A stretch of 32,935 bases of DNA from Calditrichota bacterium (GCA_020434205.1 JAGRBF010000154.1:1-32935), one strand, 5' to 3'; positions 1-10,185 are shown, counted from the stretch's first letter. Notes: generated by a model not told the origin, from the letters alone. Numbers and translations are program-made.

Positions 1-411
1 CATAGCATGATTGAACTAAATCCGCACAATCTTCATTTTTTGATTTTGCCCCGGTCAGCGGGCCTTTACAACCATTTTTGCAGTGGCCGACAGTGCTTCA
101 TCCATGGAAATTAAGGGCTTTCGATAGCAGGTTTTTCTATACGGGCGGCAGGCCCGGGACAGGAATAGGAAAAAAATTTCCGGCTTACTAGGCAATTCCT
201 TTGGTCAAAACCTGGCGAAGGGTAATTTTTGAAATTAGCCTATGCTGTTGTTAATAAAAGATTTGATGTTGTATTTGTAATGCTTTGGTATAGTTGTTGA
301 CACAAAATTGAAGGAGGACATTCATTTCGGACGTTCGGAGGCAGGTCCAGTTGTTGTCTGTTGGAAACGGTTTTCTAAATTTATTATTCATTAATCTTGC
401 TGGGAGATGTT
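1..411 (+). other. Non-coding leader upstream of the Asp-box secreted protein
   Basis: I find no convincing gene here. A TTGACA hexamer lies at 297-302, but the match 17-18 bases downstream is only half of a TATAAT, so a sigma70 promoter is possible rather than shown. A strong Shine-Dalgarno-like AAGGAGG at 311-317 has no usable start codon after it. The ten bases GTTCGGAGGC at 333-342 recur exactly in the terminator stem after the gene (2242-2251). The first 250 bases are AT-richer than the coding DNA and carry no recognisable structure. Confidence 0.4.
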
Positions 412-2232
412 ATGTCCAAATTTTTTACTGTAGCAATAATTGTTTTGCTGGCATTCGGCTCCATCCAGGCTCGTGAGCTGGCCAAAGTCAAAAAAGCCGG
501 TCCGGCCGAAACCGAGCAGCTTGTGCAGCGCCTTAGCGAAGGGCATTATGTAACGCCGGTTCTTTCCCCCAATCGCGTAGCGGTTGAATTGGGTCGCACT
601 TTTTACGACTACGCCACCAACAACGTCACCGCCCGTCAAATGGCCTGGGCTGTCGATTCTCAGGATGGTGTAGACGGTATTCACTTTGTATTTATGAAAA
701 TTTTCCCCGCTGCAGGCGAGCGCTACGTTAACTACGATTATTACGATCTGGTCAACGGCCTTTTCTATGGGAATCAGCCCATTACCACCGATGCCCGTAC
801 CGGTTGGGGCCGGGTGGTCAACGGTACCGACGACCGCGCTCTGGTGAGCATGCACGGCGGCGGAACCCGTCTGTTTTATGACCAAACCGAAGCTTCCGGG
901 GTTTTCACCTCCACGGTGGACGGCTCTACCGGCAGTACCTTCCCGGGTGTTTCCCGCATTGGCGATCGTATTTTCTTCATCACCAACGGTTCCGCAGGGG
1001 ATTACGCCGTAACCGATTCCATTCTGATTTCCGATGATAATGGCGCTACCTGGACCAGCGGACCGGGCTATTCCCTTCAGGACATCATTGACCCGTTAAC
1101 GGTTGGCACCAACTCCGAAATGTGGCCCAGCCTGAACCCCACCGATCCCAACGTGGTGGCAATGGTTCACGCGCCGGACATTACCGCTAACGCCCCCACC
1201 GGCGAAGTTGTGGTTGCTTACGGCACTATTGGTACTTCGGGGATGACCTGGACCGAAACCGGCGTTGTGAACGACGGTGAAGTTTACAATACGGACAAAG
1301 GTGCTACCCAATACATCGTGGAAAACTTTGGCCAGGTTAACGGCTTCTACACCCAGGACGGAACCTACCACGTGGTAATGGGTGCTGTTCAGGGTATTCT
1401 GGACACCCTCGCTTCCTCCCTGATCGACAACTTCCCGATTCTGTACTGGAACGACAATGCCCGCAGCCTGATCGAGCTGACCTCCGATGCAGCCGATACC
1501 CCGGCTGATACCAATACCATCAACAACCTGGCCGCGCTGCGTCCCGGAAACGGTCTGGGTAACTCCTATCCCTCCCTCTCCGAAGGCCCCAACGGCGAGC
1601 TGTTCGTGGTTTGGAACCAGTGGGAAGATGATGGCAACGGCGGTTTGGTTAGCGTTACCCCGGCCGGCGGCACGGAAGTATTCCTTACCGATATCTGGGG
1701 TGCATTCTCCGCAGACGGCGGCGCCTCCTGGAGCGAGCCGGTTTATATCGCCGGACAATCCGGGGTTGCTGAATCCTTCCCGATTCTCAACAAAAATTTT
1801 ATCTATGAAAACGGCGAAGCCACCATCGACGTGATGTATCTGGAAGACACCAACCCGGGCGTTTCTCTGTTCGCCGGCGGTAATGACGCTTCCGAGTGTA
1901 TCTGGTACTATGAGCGGGTTACCCTGGCGGTTACCGGCATCGGCGATGGCGGCAATCAGGTTGTTGCTTCCGATTTCAAACTGGAGCAAAACTATCCTAA
2001 CCCCTTCAACCCCACCACCACCATCAGCTACGAAGTCAGCAAAGCTGCCGACGTAAATCTGGATGTGTACAACGTGTTGGGCGAAAAAGTCGCTTCTCTG
2101 GTTAGCGGCCGTCAAAATGCCGGTTCCTACACCGTAGATTTCGACGCTGCCAGCTTCTCCTCCGGGATCTATTTCTATACCCTGACCTCCGGTTCGGTGA
2201 AGATTACCAAGAAAATGGTTCTGATGAAGTAA
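412..2232 (+). CDS. Secreted Asp-box (BNR/sialidase-like) protein with type IX secretion sorting domain
   Basis: This 606-residue protein is predicted to be exported by Sec and then carried across the outer membrane by the type IX (Por) system. The ATG at 412 is preferred over an in-frame TTG at 397 because GGGAG lies 5 bases upstream and the product then opens with a clean signal peptide ([20 protein letters not shown]). Two Asp-box motifs, SDDNGATW (about 207-214) and SADGGASW (about 433-440), suggest a beta-propeller like those in sialidases and other BNR proteins, but no catalytic set is evident, so a binding or structural role is as likely as an enzyme. Residues 521-606 form the Por C-terminal domain, with [11 protein letters not shown] at its start, a VYNVLGEKV strand and a final KKMVLMK. 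It has its own strong terminator and is probably transcribed alone. Confidence 0.85.
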   Translation: MSKFFTVAIIVLLAFGSIQARELAKVKKAGPAETEQLVQRLSEGHYVTPVLSPNRVAVELGRTFYDYATNNVTARQMAWAVDSQDGVDGIHFVFMKIFPAAGERYVNYDYYDLVNGLFYGNQPITTDARTGWGRVVNGTDDRALVSMHGGGTRLFYDQTEASGVFTSTVDGSTGSTFPGVSRIGDRIFFITNGSAGDYAVTDSILISDDNGATWTSGPGYSLQDIIDPLTVGTNSEMWPSLNPTDPNVVAMVHAPDITANAPTGEVVVAYGTIGTSGMTWTETGVVNDGEVYNTDKGATQYIVENFGQVNGFYTQDGTYHVVMGAVQGILDTLASSLIDNFPILYWNDNARSLIELTSDAADTPADTNTINNLAALRPGNGLGNSYPSLSEGPNGELFVVWNQWEDDGNGGLVSVTPAGGTEVFLTDIWGAFSADGGASWSEPVYIAGQSGVAESFPILNKNFIYENGEATIDVMYLEDTNPGVSLFAGGNDASECIWYYERVTLAVTGIGDGGNQVVASDFKLEQNYPNPFNPTTTISYEVSKAADVNLDVYNVLGEKVASLVSGRQNAGSYTVDFDAASFSSGIYFYTLTSGSVKITKKMVLMK

Positions 2233-2239
2233 GGTTTTT

Positions 2240-2275
2240 CGGTTCGGAGGCCTTGTGCCTCCGAACCGTTTTTTT
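2240..2275 (+). terminator. Rho-independent terminator after the Asp-box protein
   Basis: A perfect 12-bp stem (2240-2251 with 2257-2268), a 5-base loop and a run of seven T starting at 2269 begin eight bases after the stop codon. This separates the first gene from the receptor operon that follows. Confidence 0.93.
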
Positions 2276-2656
2276 GGGGTTTGGGTTGTGAGACGAAAAG
2301 CTGGAAAGAAATACGTTACAGTTGGCTTCCGGGGGTATCGTTTAGACCTTGATATTGATTTGAAATGGGGCGTCCCGCCCGACAGCGCTTTTCGTGATCG
2401 TCGCACTCCCTAACCGGGCCTCCCCCACTAAACCATTTCCCCCACCCAATTACGTGCGGACGGAAAATCTCCCGGGATGGGAAGGCTCCCGAACCGCGCG
2501 GCAAAAGTGTCCTCTTCTCCGGAAAATGCCCTGCAATCAGGCCAACTTTGCGTCTCCGGAGAAACCAGAATTCGAAAATAAAATTTCTGAAAACAACACC
2601 TTATCCGAAATAGCATCAACCTTACTCAATACCTGCCAACACCAATTGGAGGCGAA
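2276..2656. other. Intergenic region before the TonB receptor operon
   Basis: This gap of about 380 bases has no supported gene. A plus-strand frame of 88 codons runs through its second half and overlaps the next start codon, but its Pro/Asn-rich composition and lack of a ribosome site argue against it. A 9-bp inverted repeat (TTCTCCGGA at 2515-2523 with TCCGGAGAA at 2555-2563, 31-base loop) lacks a T-run and could be a leader hairpin or operator. The promoter for the three downstream genes should lie here, but I cannot fix it. GGAGGCGAA just before 2657 is a good ribosome site. Confidence 0.4.
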
Positions 2657-5635
2657 ATGACAAAGCGGCTACTTTTTTGTCTGTTTCTTTTAGCCCTGGT
2701 TTCCATGGCCTATGCCCAGTCCGCCGGTAAGATCAGCGGGGTGGTCACGGATCGGGAAAGCGGTGATCCCCTTCCCGGGGTCAACGTGGTGCTCGAAGAA
2801 ACCTTTTTGGGAGCTTCTACCGATGTAGACGGCTTCTTTGTAATCCTGAACGTTCCCCCGGGAACCTACACCGCCGAGTTCTCTTACGTGGGATACACCA
2901 CGGTGGAGATGGAGAACATCCGGGTGGTCGGTGATGTAACCAAACGCCTGGAAATTCAACTGTCCTCCACCACCCTGGAACTGGACTCCGCAATCGTGAT
3001 TGTGGCGGACCGCCCCTTTTTCGAAACCGGGGCTACCAACACCGTGCGGGTTCTGGATTCCGAGGAAATCGAGCGGGTCCCGGTTAAGGGCATTAACTCG
3101 ATCGTCGCCTTGAATGCCGGGGTTGTATCCTCGGACGGTTCGGGCGGGGAAACCGACAACGCCACGGTAAACGTGCGCGGGGGACGGGGCAACGAAACCC
3201 TGATCGTGGTCGACGGGATTCCCTACAACGACCTGATTTTCGGAAACGCCACCGGAACCATTCCGGATAACGCCATCGAGCAGGTTTCTTCCCAGATCGG
3301 GGGCTTCAGCGCCAAATACGGCAGCGCCCAGTCCGGGGTTATCAATATTACCACCAAAGGCGGGGCCTCCCATTATTTCGGTGGTCTGGAAGGGGTCACC
3401 TCCCAGCTTACCGACGATTACGGCTACCGTTCCGTCAGCGGATCCATCGGCGGCCCCTTTTTACCGGGCAACCGCAACTATTCCTTCTTCGCTTCCTACG
3501 AATATGTGGAAACCGATGACGATGATCCCAAGGCGATCGGCAACGTGATCCCGGGTACCACCATTCTCCCGGATGATGATAATGAAGAAGCCTACGTGTT
3601 TGCCGGGATCAACGATCCCAAAAATCCCGAAAACGAAAGCCGGCTGAATCGTTTTACCGCCAAGATGACCGCCGCTTACGACACCTGGAAGTTTACCGCC
3701 AGCGCCAACGGCTCCTTCCGCCGGGCCCGCTCGGTGGTCAACAGCTACCGCAAGCACAATTCCTATCACAATCCACGGGTCAACGACGATGTGGTGGGAC
3801 TCTCGCTGCGCGCCACCAACTTCCTGACGGAAACGACTTACTGGGACGCCAGCCTTAACTACAAAAATACCTACAACGAAACCGGCGACGGCTTCTGGTT
3901 CCGCAATGTGGAAGCTTATGGGGATGCTTCCCTGAATTCGGCGGCTTTCCCGGGTATTAACTTTCTCCACAGTTCCCTGGTGGGGCAGGATAACAGCAGC
4001 GGCACCGGCCCCGGGGTTTTCTACGGGGAAGGGCGGGTCAACAACCGCTACCGCCAGTATAACATCGAGTCCCTGTCCTTTAACCTGAACTTCACCAGCC
4101 AGGTTCAAAACCATCTGCTGGAAGTGGGTGGGGAACTCAGCCGCAACACGGTGATGTATTACAACATCAACCCGGTTGGCCTGGCCAACTACAACGCCAA
4201 TGATCCGGACGTGATCCGGGATCCTTCTCTGCTGCGCAGCCGGGAATCCCGCTATGCTTCCGTGCAGCCGTTCTTCTACGGCTACGACCTGTACGGCAAT
4301 GCCCGCGACACCGGATTCCTCGGTTTCGGCGGGGATTCCCGCGACCGCTTTCTGACGGTTGACGGTGAGACCTTCATGGAGGCCCGTGCACCCAATCCGG
4401 TTATCGGGGCCCTGTATCTGCAGGACAAAATCGAATTTCAGGATTTTATCCTGAACGCCGGCTTGCGCTGGGATTATTTTATGCCGGATTATTTCCGTCT
4501 GAAGGATGAATTTGTGCCTTACGGCAGCGGTAGCCTGGCCGAGCGCCTGGAAGCCGCGGACCTGGAAGAAATGCCCAGCGAAAACTACCTCAGCCCGCGT
4601 CTCGGTTTTGCCTTCCCGGTAACCGAAAAGACGGTATTCCACGCCTCCTACGGCATTTTCCGCCAGGCCCCCCGGTTAATCGATATCTACGGTTCCTGGT
4701 TTGCTTTCGAGTCTCTGGAAATCGACGATGCCCGCCAGGCGGACAACGGCTATCTGCAGTCTGAGAAAACCACCCAGTACGAGTTCGGCTTCAAACAGCA
4801 GATGGGTGAGATGGCCAGTCTGGACATCACGGCTTACTACAAAAATATCGAAGGCCTCACCAACGTGGTCAGCAAGTTCTACGTGGTGGGAACCGACTCG
4901 ACCCGGCGCTGGCTGACCACCGACAACACCGACTTCGGGACGGTTCGCGGTTTGGCCACCTCTTTTAACCTGCGCCGCCTGGGCCCCGTTTCCGCGAAGA
5001 TCGACTACACCATCTCGGTCGCCGAAGGAACCGGTTCCAGTCAGTCCAGCTCCTACACCGCGGCTTTCCGCAACAACAACGGGGAAGTCCCCAAAACCAT
5101 CGCCCCGCTGGATTTCGACCAGCGCCACACCCTGACCGCCAATTTCGACATTCGCGGCAACAAGGGTGACGGTCCGGGAATGGGCAATTTCTACCCCCTG
5201 GAAAACGCTGGAGCCAATATTCTGGTCTCCTTTAACAGCGGTCGTCCTTACACCCCGCTTCAGGAAGAAAGCGTGATGCCCGGCTCCAGTTCCAATCAGG
5301 GCGAAGTTACCCAGTATATCAATTCGGCCCGTCAGGGCGGTATCTTCCGGGTGGACCTGCGTCTGGACAAACAGTTCCGGATCTCCGGCCTGGATGTTAA
5401 CCCCTATCTGGTGGTGCTGAACCTCTTTGACCGGGACAATTACAACGACGTTTATCAATCGACCGGAAAACCGGATGACACGGCCTGGTTGCAAACCGAG
5501 GAAGGCGAGGGCGCTATCCAGAGTGCGGATCAGAATGCCGAAGCCCTGATTTCCGATTACAAAGCCCTGGAGCGCGATCCTGGTAATTACGGTATCCCGC
5601 GTATGATCCGCCTGGGCGTCAAGCTGAAGTTCTAA
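2657..5635 (+). CDS. TonB-dependent outer-membrane receptor with carboxypeptidase-regulatory-like N-domain
   Basis: This 992-residue protein should be a TonB-gated 22-strand beta-barrel importing an unknown ligand. In order it has a signal peptide (1-20, ending AYA before QSAG), a carboxypeptidase D regulatory-like domain (about 25-102, GKISGVVTDRESGDPLPG ... DVDGFF), a short acidic/hydrophobic stretch near 108-118 that could be the TonB box, a plug (about 120-236, with VNVRGGRGNETLIVVDG and GFSAKYGSAQSGVINITTKGG-type motifs), then the barrel ending in a terminal Phe (VKLKF). GGAGG sits six bases before the ATG. It opens a unit with the 1032-residue exported protein (35-base gap) and the PorV-like protein. 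There is no SusD-type lipoprotein beside it, so it is not a classical Sus glycan system. Confidence 0.92.
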   Translation: MTKRLLFCLFLLALVSMAYAQSAGKISGVVTDRESGDPLPGVNVVLEETFLGASTDVDGFFVILNVPPGTYTAEFSYVGYTTVEMENIRVVGDVTKRLEIQLSSTTLELDSAIVIVADRPFFETGATNTVRVLDSEEIERVPVKGINSIVALNAGVVSSDGSGGETDNATVNVRGGRGNETLIVVDGIPYNDLIFGNATGTIPDNAIEQVSSQIGGFSAKYGSAQSGVINITTKGGASHYFGGLEGVTSQLTDDYGYRSVSGSIGGPFLPGNRNYSFFASYEYVETDDDDPKAIGNVIPGTTILPDDDNEEAYVFAGINDPKNPENESRLNRFTAKMTAAYDTWKFTASANGSFRRARSVVNSYRKHNSYHNPRVNDDVVGLSLRATNFLTETTYWDASLNYKNTYNETGDGFWFRNVEAYGDASLNSAAFPGINFLHSSLVGQDNSSGTGPGVFYGEGRVNNRYRQYNIESLSFNLNFTSQVQNHLLEVGGELSRNTVMYYNINPVGLANYNANDPDVIRDPSLLRSRESRYASVQPFFYGYDLYGNARDTGFLGFGGDSRDRFLTVDGETFMEARAPNPVIGALYLQDKIEFQDFILNAGLRWDYFMPDYFRLKDEFVPYGSGSLAERLEAADLEEMPSENYLSPRLGFAFPVTEKTVFHASYGIFRQAPRLIDIYGSWFAFESLEIDDARQADNGYLQSEKTTQYEFGFKQQMGEMASLDITAYYKNIEGLTNVVSKFYVVGTDSTRRWLTTDNTDFGTVRGLATSFNLRRLGPVSAKIDYTISVAEGTGSSQSSSYTAAFRNNNGEVPKTIAPLDFDQRHTLTANFDIRGNKGDGPGMGNFYPLENAGANILVSFNSGRPYTPLQEESVMPGSSSNQGEVTQYINSARQGGIFRVDLRLDKQFRISGLDVNPYLVVLNLFDRDNYNDVYQSTGKPDDTAWLQTEEGEGAIQSADQNAEALISDYKALERDPGNYGIPRMIRLGVKLKF

Positions 5636-5670
5636 TCCAAGTAGACAGCCGTGAGAAACGAGGACTTATT

Positions 5671-8600
5671 ATGAAATTGAGATCTTTAACCTTGTGCCTG
5701 TTCATCCTGGCCCTTTCGTTTACGGCCGGCGCCCGGGAAAAGTCCGGCGGCGAGGGTGAAGGCTTGCAAAAATCCGCCATCATCGGCGAGATTAAACGGA
5801 TTGCGGTTAACCGCATCAACCTGCCTCTGGAAAACAACGGGGATGTGGGGCAAAGTGGTGCCTCCTGGTTCCCCAACGGCCAGGAGAGCCTGTCCTTCCT
5901 GTTTGCCGGAGGGCCGGCCATGTCCGGTTATGTAAACGGGGATCTGAGAACCGCCTGGATGGCCTCGGCCTCCCGCCAGTACGAAACGCAACCCGGCCGA
6001 ACCGGAAGTGCTCCGGATGATCCGCTGGCCAAATTTTACATCGTGGACAACCGCAAGGACAGTTTCGGCTCTGCGGCCTATGTGGACTGGGCCAATGCTG
6101 TGGCCCTGGGCGCGGATTATCAGGACCTGGACGGAAACGGCTCCTACGATCCCAATACCGACCGCCCCGATATTCTGGGCGATTACACCATGTGGTGTGT
6201 GTATAACGACGGGACCCCGGCTTCCGCACGCACCGAACTGGGAACCCTGCCCATGGGCATCGACGTGCTGCAAACGGTCTGGGCCTTCGAACGCTCCGAC
6301 CCGCTGGGCAATGTGGTTTTTATTCGCTACCGGATCGTCAATGCCAATCCTTCCACCGATATCGACGATTTTATCTTTACCGCGTGGGTGGATCCCGACC
6401 TGGGAGATCACCTGGACGACCTGATCGGTTGCGATATCGAACCCAGCCTGGGCTATATTTATAACGACGGGGACGACAACCAATACGGTTCCTCTCCCCC
6501 GGCTTTCGGTATCGACTTTTTCCAGGGCCCCATTGTGGAATCGCCCGGGGATACCGCTTATCTGGCCCGCGGTCCCTACTTCGGCGTAGAGGCCGTCCCG
6601 CACTACCGCAATCTGCCGCTGACCTCTTTTATGTATTACATCCAGAGCGACCCGACCCTCGGGGATCCCGCCAATGCTCAGGAAGCCCGCAACTACCAGG
6701 AAGGCGGGATTGACCGGCTGGGAGATCCGGTAGATCCTTCGCTCTACGGTACCGGCGGGGAAGCCACCTCGGATTCCAACTATTTTTACAACGGGGATCC
6801 CGTAGCCGGAACCGGTTGGCTGGACACCCGTCCCACCGACAAACGTTTTATGATGAACACCGGGCCTTTCCAATTGGCCGCCGGAGACACCCAGGACGTT
6901 GTGGTTGCCTACATCGTTTCCCGTGGCGCCAACGCCCTGAATTCCCTGAGCACCCTGCGTACCCACGATATTTTGGCGCAGGCCGCTTACGACAACAACT
7001 TCCTGGCCGCCCCGCCGCTGCCGCCGGTTAACGCCTATGTTGAGGAGAAGAACAACGCGGTGGAATTTACCATCGACCTTCGTGCTCAACGCGAATACGG
7101 CCTTCAGCAGGACATCGTTGGCCAGGTTGGTTGGGAAGGAATTCAGATTTATCAGGTGCGCACCGACGACTTTGATTCGGAAACGGTGAACGGTTTCGAT
7201 AATATTCGCCTGCTGGCCACCTACGACCTCAACAATGAGTTCGGCAATCTGTATGTCGATACCGACCAGGGCCGGGTGTTGGTTTCCAACGGATTTGGCA
7301 ACCTGGATTCCAGTGACGTATACGGCGTGGAATTCCCCACCCTGCGCTTCACGGTAACCGAAGATGCTTTTACCGGCGAACCGTTGATCAACTATACCAG
7401 CTACAACTTCGCCATTGTGCCCTACGGGCTGAACGTCGACCTGGCGACTCTCAATGAAAATACCACCACGGCGGACGACTACGTTCTGCCGGGGGGAATT
7501 TTTGGCAAACCTCTGCAAACCGGTCGTTTTACCGTTATGCCCGGTGGCTCGGAAAACGTTCCCTTCGGTTCTTCGGAAGCTTCCCGGGTGGCCGGGATCA
7601 GCGAGGGGCGCCTGAGTGTGGAAGTGCTGGATCCGGATGCGGTTAAAGGTGATACCTACCAGGTCAGCTTTTTCGGCAACGGCAATTACTGGAAAATCGA
7701 CAACCAAACCACCGGTACTAACGTCCTGGACAGCCTGACCTTTCAGGCGGTGGACCAGAACACGGTGAGCTTCCCGGTGGTCGACGGTGTGGCCTTCCAG
7801 CTCTACGACGTGGCCGACAGCCTCAAGAGCGTTGCTGTTACCGCAGACAGCGTTTGGCTGCAGGGCAATAAACTGTCCGGTTTCGGAGATTCCCTGCTGT
7901 TCAACTGGGGTTTTGACCTGGCCGTATATGCCCAGAATAATCCCAGCATCGAGCGGGTGGGCATTAACGTCAATACCCAGAAACAGGATTATTTCCCGGT
8001 CCGCCTGGTGGTCGATACCGCCCCAAGCGCCGCCACCCAGGCCTATTACTACACCCGGAATCAGCAGCTTTTCCTGGCCAACTTTTACGGCGGATTGGTC
8101 AACAGCACCGTCAGTGCTTTTGACATGAGCGACCCCAACAATCCCCGCCAGCTCAATATTCTTTACAATGCCTTAAACGGGGAATTGCTCTTTACCCCGG
8201 GCAACACCAACCTGATTATGGTGATGAATACGGATTACAACACCGGCGATGTCTACAACCCCAACGGGGGCAGAGAATTCCGCGAGGACGTATACATGGT
8301 GGCCAATCTGGAGCTGGCTACCGGAGCGGGGTTGGGCGCCAGCCAGATGATTTTCGATGTAACTCCGAGTCGGCCCAATAACGACGAGGTGGTTTACGAA
8401 GTGGCCACCGCGGACTTGTTGCCGGTTCAAAGTGAAGAAGAAAAGCAGGATATGCTCGGGATGGTCAATATTGTTCCCAATCCCTACTATGCTTACAGCG
8501 CCTACGAAGAAAGCTATGATGCACCGGTGCTGAAATTTACCCACCTCTCCGGTCCGGCGACCATCCGGATTTTCAACCTGGCCGGCCAGTTGGTGAAAAC

Positions 8601-8769
8601 GATTGAGAAAACCGATAGCGCCGTGGAAACGAGCTGGGATCTGCGCAACGAAGTTGGGCTGCGGATCGCCTCCGGCATGTATATTGCCCATATTGAGGTA
8701 AGAGGCGTCGGGGAAAAGGTGCTTAAGTTTGGTGTTATTCAGCGTGAAGACCGGATCGATCGTTTCTAA
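5671..8769 (+). CDS. Large exported protein with sorting-tail-like C-terminus
   Basis: I do not recognise the function of this 1032-residue protein. It starts with a clear signal peptide (MKLRSLTLCLFILALSFTAGA), with GAGG about 10 bases upstream of the ATG. The body is rich in Asp, Gly, Asn and aromatic residues, as expected for an all-beta secreted protein. The last about 105 residues (928-1032) resemble a type IX sorting domain: IVPNPYYAYSAYE, then IRIFNLAGQLVKTI, a WDLRNEVG strand and SGMYIAHIEV, ending in a charged tail (REDRIDRF) instead of the usual KKM(V/I)xxK. It lies between a TonB receptor and a PorV-like protein with short gaps, so I infer it is exported or surface-anchored with their help. 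An extracellular ligand-binding role is equally possible. Confidence 0.75.
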   Translation: MKLRSLTLCLFILALSFTAGAREKSGGEGEGLQKSAIIGEIKRIAVNRINLPLENNGDVGQSGASWFPNGQESLSFLFAGGPAMSGYVNGDLRTAWMASASRQYETQPGRTGSAPDDPLAKFYIVDNRKDSFGSAAYVDWANAVALGADYQDLDGNGSYDPNTDRPDILGDYTMWCVYNDGTPASARTELGTLPMGIDVLQTVWAFERSDPLGNVVFIRYRIVNANPSTDIDDFIFTAWVDPDLGDHLDDLIGCDIEPSLGYIYNDGDDNQYGSSPPAFGIDFFQGPIVESPGDTAYLARGPYFGVEAVPHYRNLPLTSFMYYIQSDPTLGDPANAQEARNYQEGGIDRLGDPVDPSLYGTGGEATSDSNYFYNGDPVAGTGWLDTRPTDKRFMMNTGPFQLAAGDTQDVVVAYIVSRGANALNSLSTLRTHDILAQAAYDNNFLAAPPLPPVNAYVEEKNNAVEFTIDLRAQREYGLQQDIVGQVGWEGIQIYQVRTDDFDSETVNGFDNIRLLATYDLNNEFGNLYVDTDQGRVLVSNGFGNLDSSDVYGVEFPTLRFTVTEDAFTGEPLINYTSYNFAIVPYGLNVDLATLNENTTTADDYVLPGGIFGKPLQTGRFTVMPGGSENVPFGSSEASRVAGISEGRLSVEVLDPDAVKGDTYQVSFFGNGNYWKIDNQTTGTNVLDSLTFQAVDQNTVSFPVVDGVAFQLYDVADSLKSVAVTADSVWLQGNKLSGFGDSLLFNWGFDLAVYAQNNPSIERVGINVNTQKQDYFPVRLVVDTAPSAATQAYYYTRNQQLFLANFYGGLVNSTVSAFDMSDPNNPRQLNILYNALNGELLFTPGNTNLIMVMNTDYNTGDVYNPNGGREFREDVYMVANLELATGAGLGASQMIFDVTPSRPNNDEVVYEVATADLLPVQSEEEKQDMLGMVNIVPNPYYAYSAYEESYDAPVLKFTHLSGPATIRIFNLAGQLVKTIEKTDSAVETSWDLRNEVGLRIASGMYIAHIEVRGVGEKVLKFGVIQREDRIDRF

Positions 8770-8814
8770 ATCGATCTTAAGCAGGGATTGAATCTCAAAA
8801 TTGAGGAAAAAGAG

Positions 8815-9828
8815 ATGCAAAACAAACTCATGATCATCGCACTCCTGCTTTTGGCCATGCTGACCAGCACCTGGGCAGGAGACGTAAACCGGATCGGCAC
8901 AGCCAGCGGTAGCCAATTGCTGATTCCCATCGGGGCCCGGTCCATCGGGATGGGCAATGCCCCGGTCGCCAGCATCGGCGGCACCGAGGCCATTTTCTGG
9001 AATCCGGCAGGGATGTCCGCGGTTAAAACCGCGGAAGTTATGTTCAACAACATGCAATACCTGGCGGATATCGACGTGAATTATCTGGCCACCGTCTACA
9101 ACGGCGGGCTGATCGGGTCCTTCGGGTTCAGCATCCAGAGTCTGGATTTCGGCGATATTCAGGAAACCACGGAAGAAATGCCGGACGGTACCGGCCGGAC
9201 TTATTCCCCCACTTATATGGTGGTCGGGGCGTCCTACAGCCGGCTTTTGACCGACCGCATCAGCGCCGGGGTTACCGGAAAATTCATCTACGAAGGTATC
9301 CAGCAAACCAGCGCTTCCTCCATTGCTCTGGACATGGGGGTTCAGTACACCTTCGGCAGTAACCTGTCGGTCGGGGTAGTGATGAAAAACATCGGCACAA
9401 AGATGCGCTTCGACGGGCGGGATATGGAACGCTCTTTCCGCCTGGGGAATCCCACCAGCGATAACGGTTACTACCGCGCTGTTTCCCAGGAATCCAATAT
9501 CCCCTCGGTGTTTTCCTTCGGTCTGGCCTATCGCTACAACGTCAACGAAGAAAACCACTTCAACGTCAACGGGACCTTCAGCAACTACAACGAAGCCTCC
9601 GACCAGCTCTACGGGGGGATCGAATACAGCTTTAAGGACTTTTTCTACCTGCGCGGGGGTTATGCTTACGAAGCCCAGGGAGACCAGGACCAATTGTTCG
9701 GCGGTGCCTTCGGAGCCGGTCTTACCTATCCGATGGGTAATATGAACGTTATCTTCGATTACGCCTATCGCCAAATAACCGACTACTTCGACGCCAACAG
9801 TATTTTTACCCTGAAGCTGAGTTTCTAG
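8815..9828 (+). CDS. PorV/PorQ-family outer-membrane beta-barrel protein
   Basis: This 337-residue protein belongs to the PorV/PorQ (UPF0164-like) family of FadL-like barrels. In known type IX systems, PorV collects cargo from the translocon and passes it to the attachment complex. The signature is near the N-terminus: an IPIGARSIGMGNAPVA-type segment, then GGTEAIFWNPAGMS. Alternating beta strands follow, and the protein ends in a Phe (FTLKLSF), typical of outer-membrane barrels. The ATG at 8815 is chosen over an in-frame TTG at 8788 because GAGG lies 8 bases upstream and it gives a good signal peptide (MQNKLMIIALLLLAMLTSTWA). It is last in the three-gene unit and is followed by a terminator. 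Pairing with one exported protein suggests a dedicated partner rather than the genome's general PorV. Confidence 0.85.
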   Translation: MQNKLMIIALLLLAMLTSTWAGDVNRIGTASGSQLLIPIGARSIGMGNAPVASIGGTEAIFWNPAGMSAVKTAEVMFNNMQYLADIDVNYLATVYNGGLIGSFGFSIQSLDFGDIQETTEEMPDGTGRTYSPTYMVVGASYSRLLTDRISAGVTGKFIYEGIQQTSASSIALDMGVQYTFGSNLSVGVVMKNIGTKMRFDGRDMERSFRLGNPTSDNGYYRAVSQESNIPSVFSFGLAYRYNVNEENHFNVNGTFSNYNEASDQLYGGIEYSFKDFFYLRGGYAYEAQGDQDQLFGGAFGAGLTYPMGNMNVIFDYAYRQITDYFDANSIFTLKLSF

Positions 9829-9851
9829 TCGCGGTATTCCGAATTGTGAAT

Positions 9852-9883
9852 AAAAAAGGGCGGGTGAAAACCTGCCCTTTTTT
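9852..9883 (+). terminator. Rho-independent terminator after the PorV-like gene
   Basis: The hairpin GGGCGGGT-GAAA-ACCTGCCC (one G-T pair) has a GAAA-type loop, is flanked by a run of A on the left and ends in six T. It closes the receptor / exported protein / PorV unit about 24 bases after the stop codon. Confidence 0.9.
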
Positions 9884-10000
9884 GTTTGGGGTGTTTGGGC
9901 AAATGACCGGGACGGCGTAATAAAGGGAGTAGGGTTCGGAAAAAAGGACAAAAAACCTTATTTTTTTACGCAAAAAAATGTTCCAATTGCAGATTGTCAC

Positions 10001-10028
10001 TTGACCCCGGGTAAAATTTTGGTAATAT
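10001..10028 (+). promoter_or_regulatory. Candidate sigma70-type promoter for the transglycosylase operon
   Basis: TTGACC (10001-10006) and TAATAT (10023-10028) are separated by 16 bases in the 300-base gap after the PorV terminator, followed by an AT-rich stretch and about 155 bases of leader to the next ATG. The rest of the gap (9884-10185) holds A- and T-runs but no gene. This is a consensus match only. FCB bacteria often use a different promoter consensus, so it remains tentative. Confidence 0.4.
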
Positions 10029-10185
10029 ATTAAATTACAGTTAGTTAGTTTTGTGATTCCGGGGAACGCTCCCTCACCAAAAGCGTTCTATAATTCCCGG
10101 ACTTGCTTCCGATAATAAGATTCTGGCGCGAAACGGGAGCCCGTGTTGTCCCGTTGCAGGTATTACCCATCACCCCATTTTTATC

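Noticed and set aside
2515-2563. 9-bp inverted repeat as a terminator
   Set aside because: The loop is 31 bases and no T-run follows; a strong terminator already exists at 2240-2275.
2394-2660. Plus-strand 88-codon frame before the TonB receptor
   Set aside because: No ribosome site, composition unlike a real protein (Pro/Asn-rich, no domain), and it runs into the strong start signals of the receptor.
5686-7707. Long open minus-strand frame of about 670 codons opposite the 1032-residue exported protein
   Set aside because: It mirrors the codon bias of the plus-strand gene, which has a signal peptide, ribosome site and domain logic. Similar mirror frames lie opposite most large genes here.
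2657-9828. Sus-type polysaccharide utilisation locus
   Set aside because: A TonB receptor is present, but there is no SusD-like lipoprotein, glycoside hydrolase or hybrid two-component sensor.
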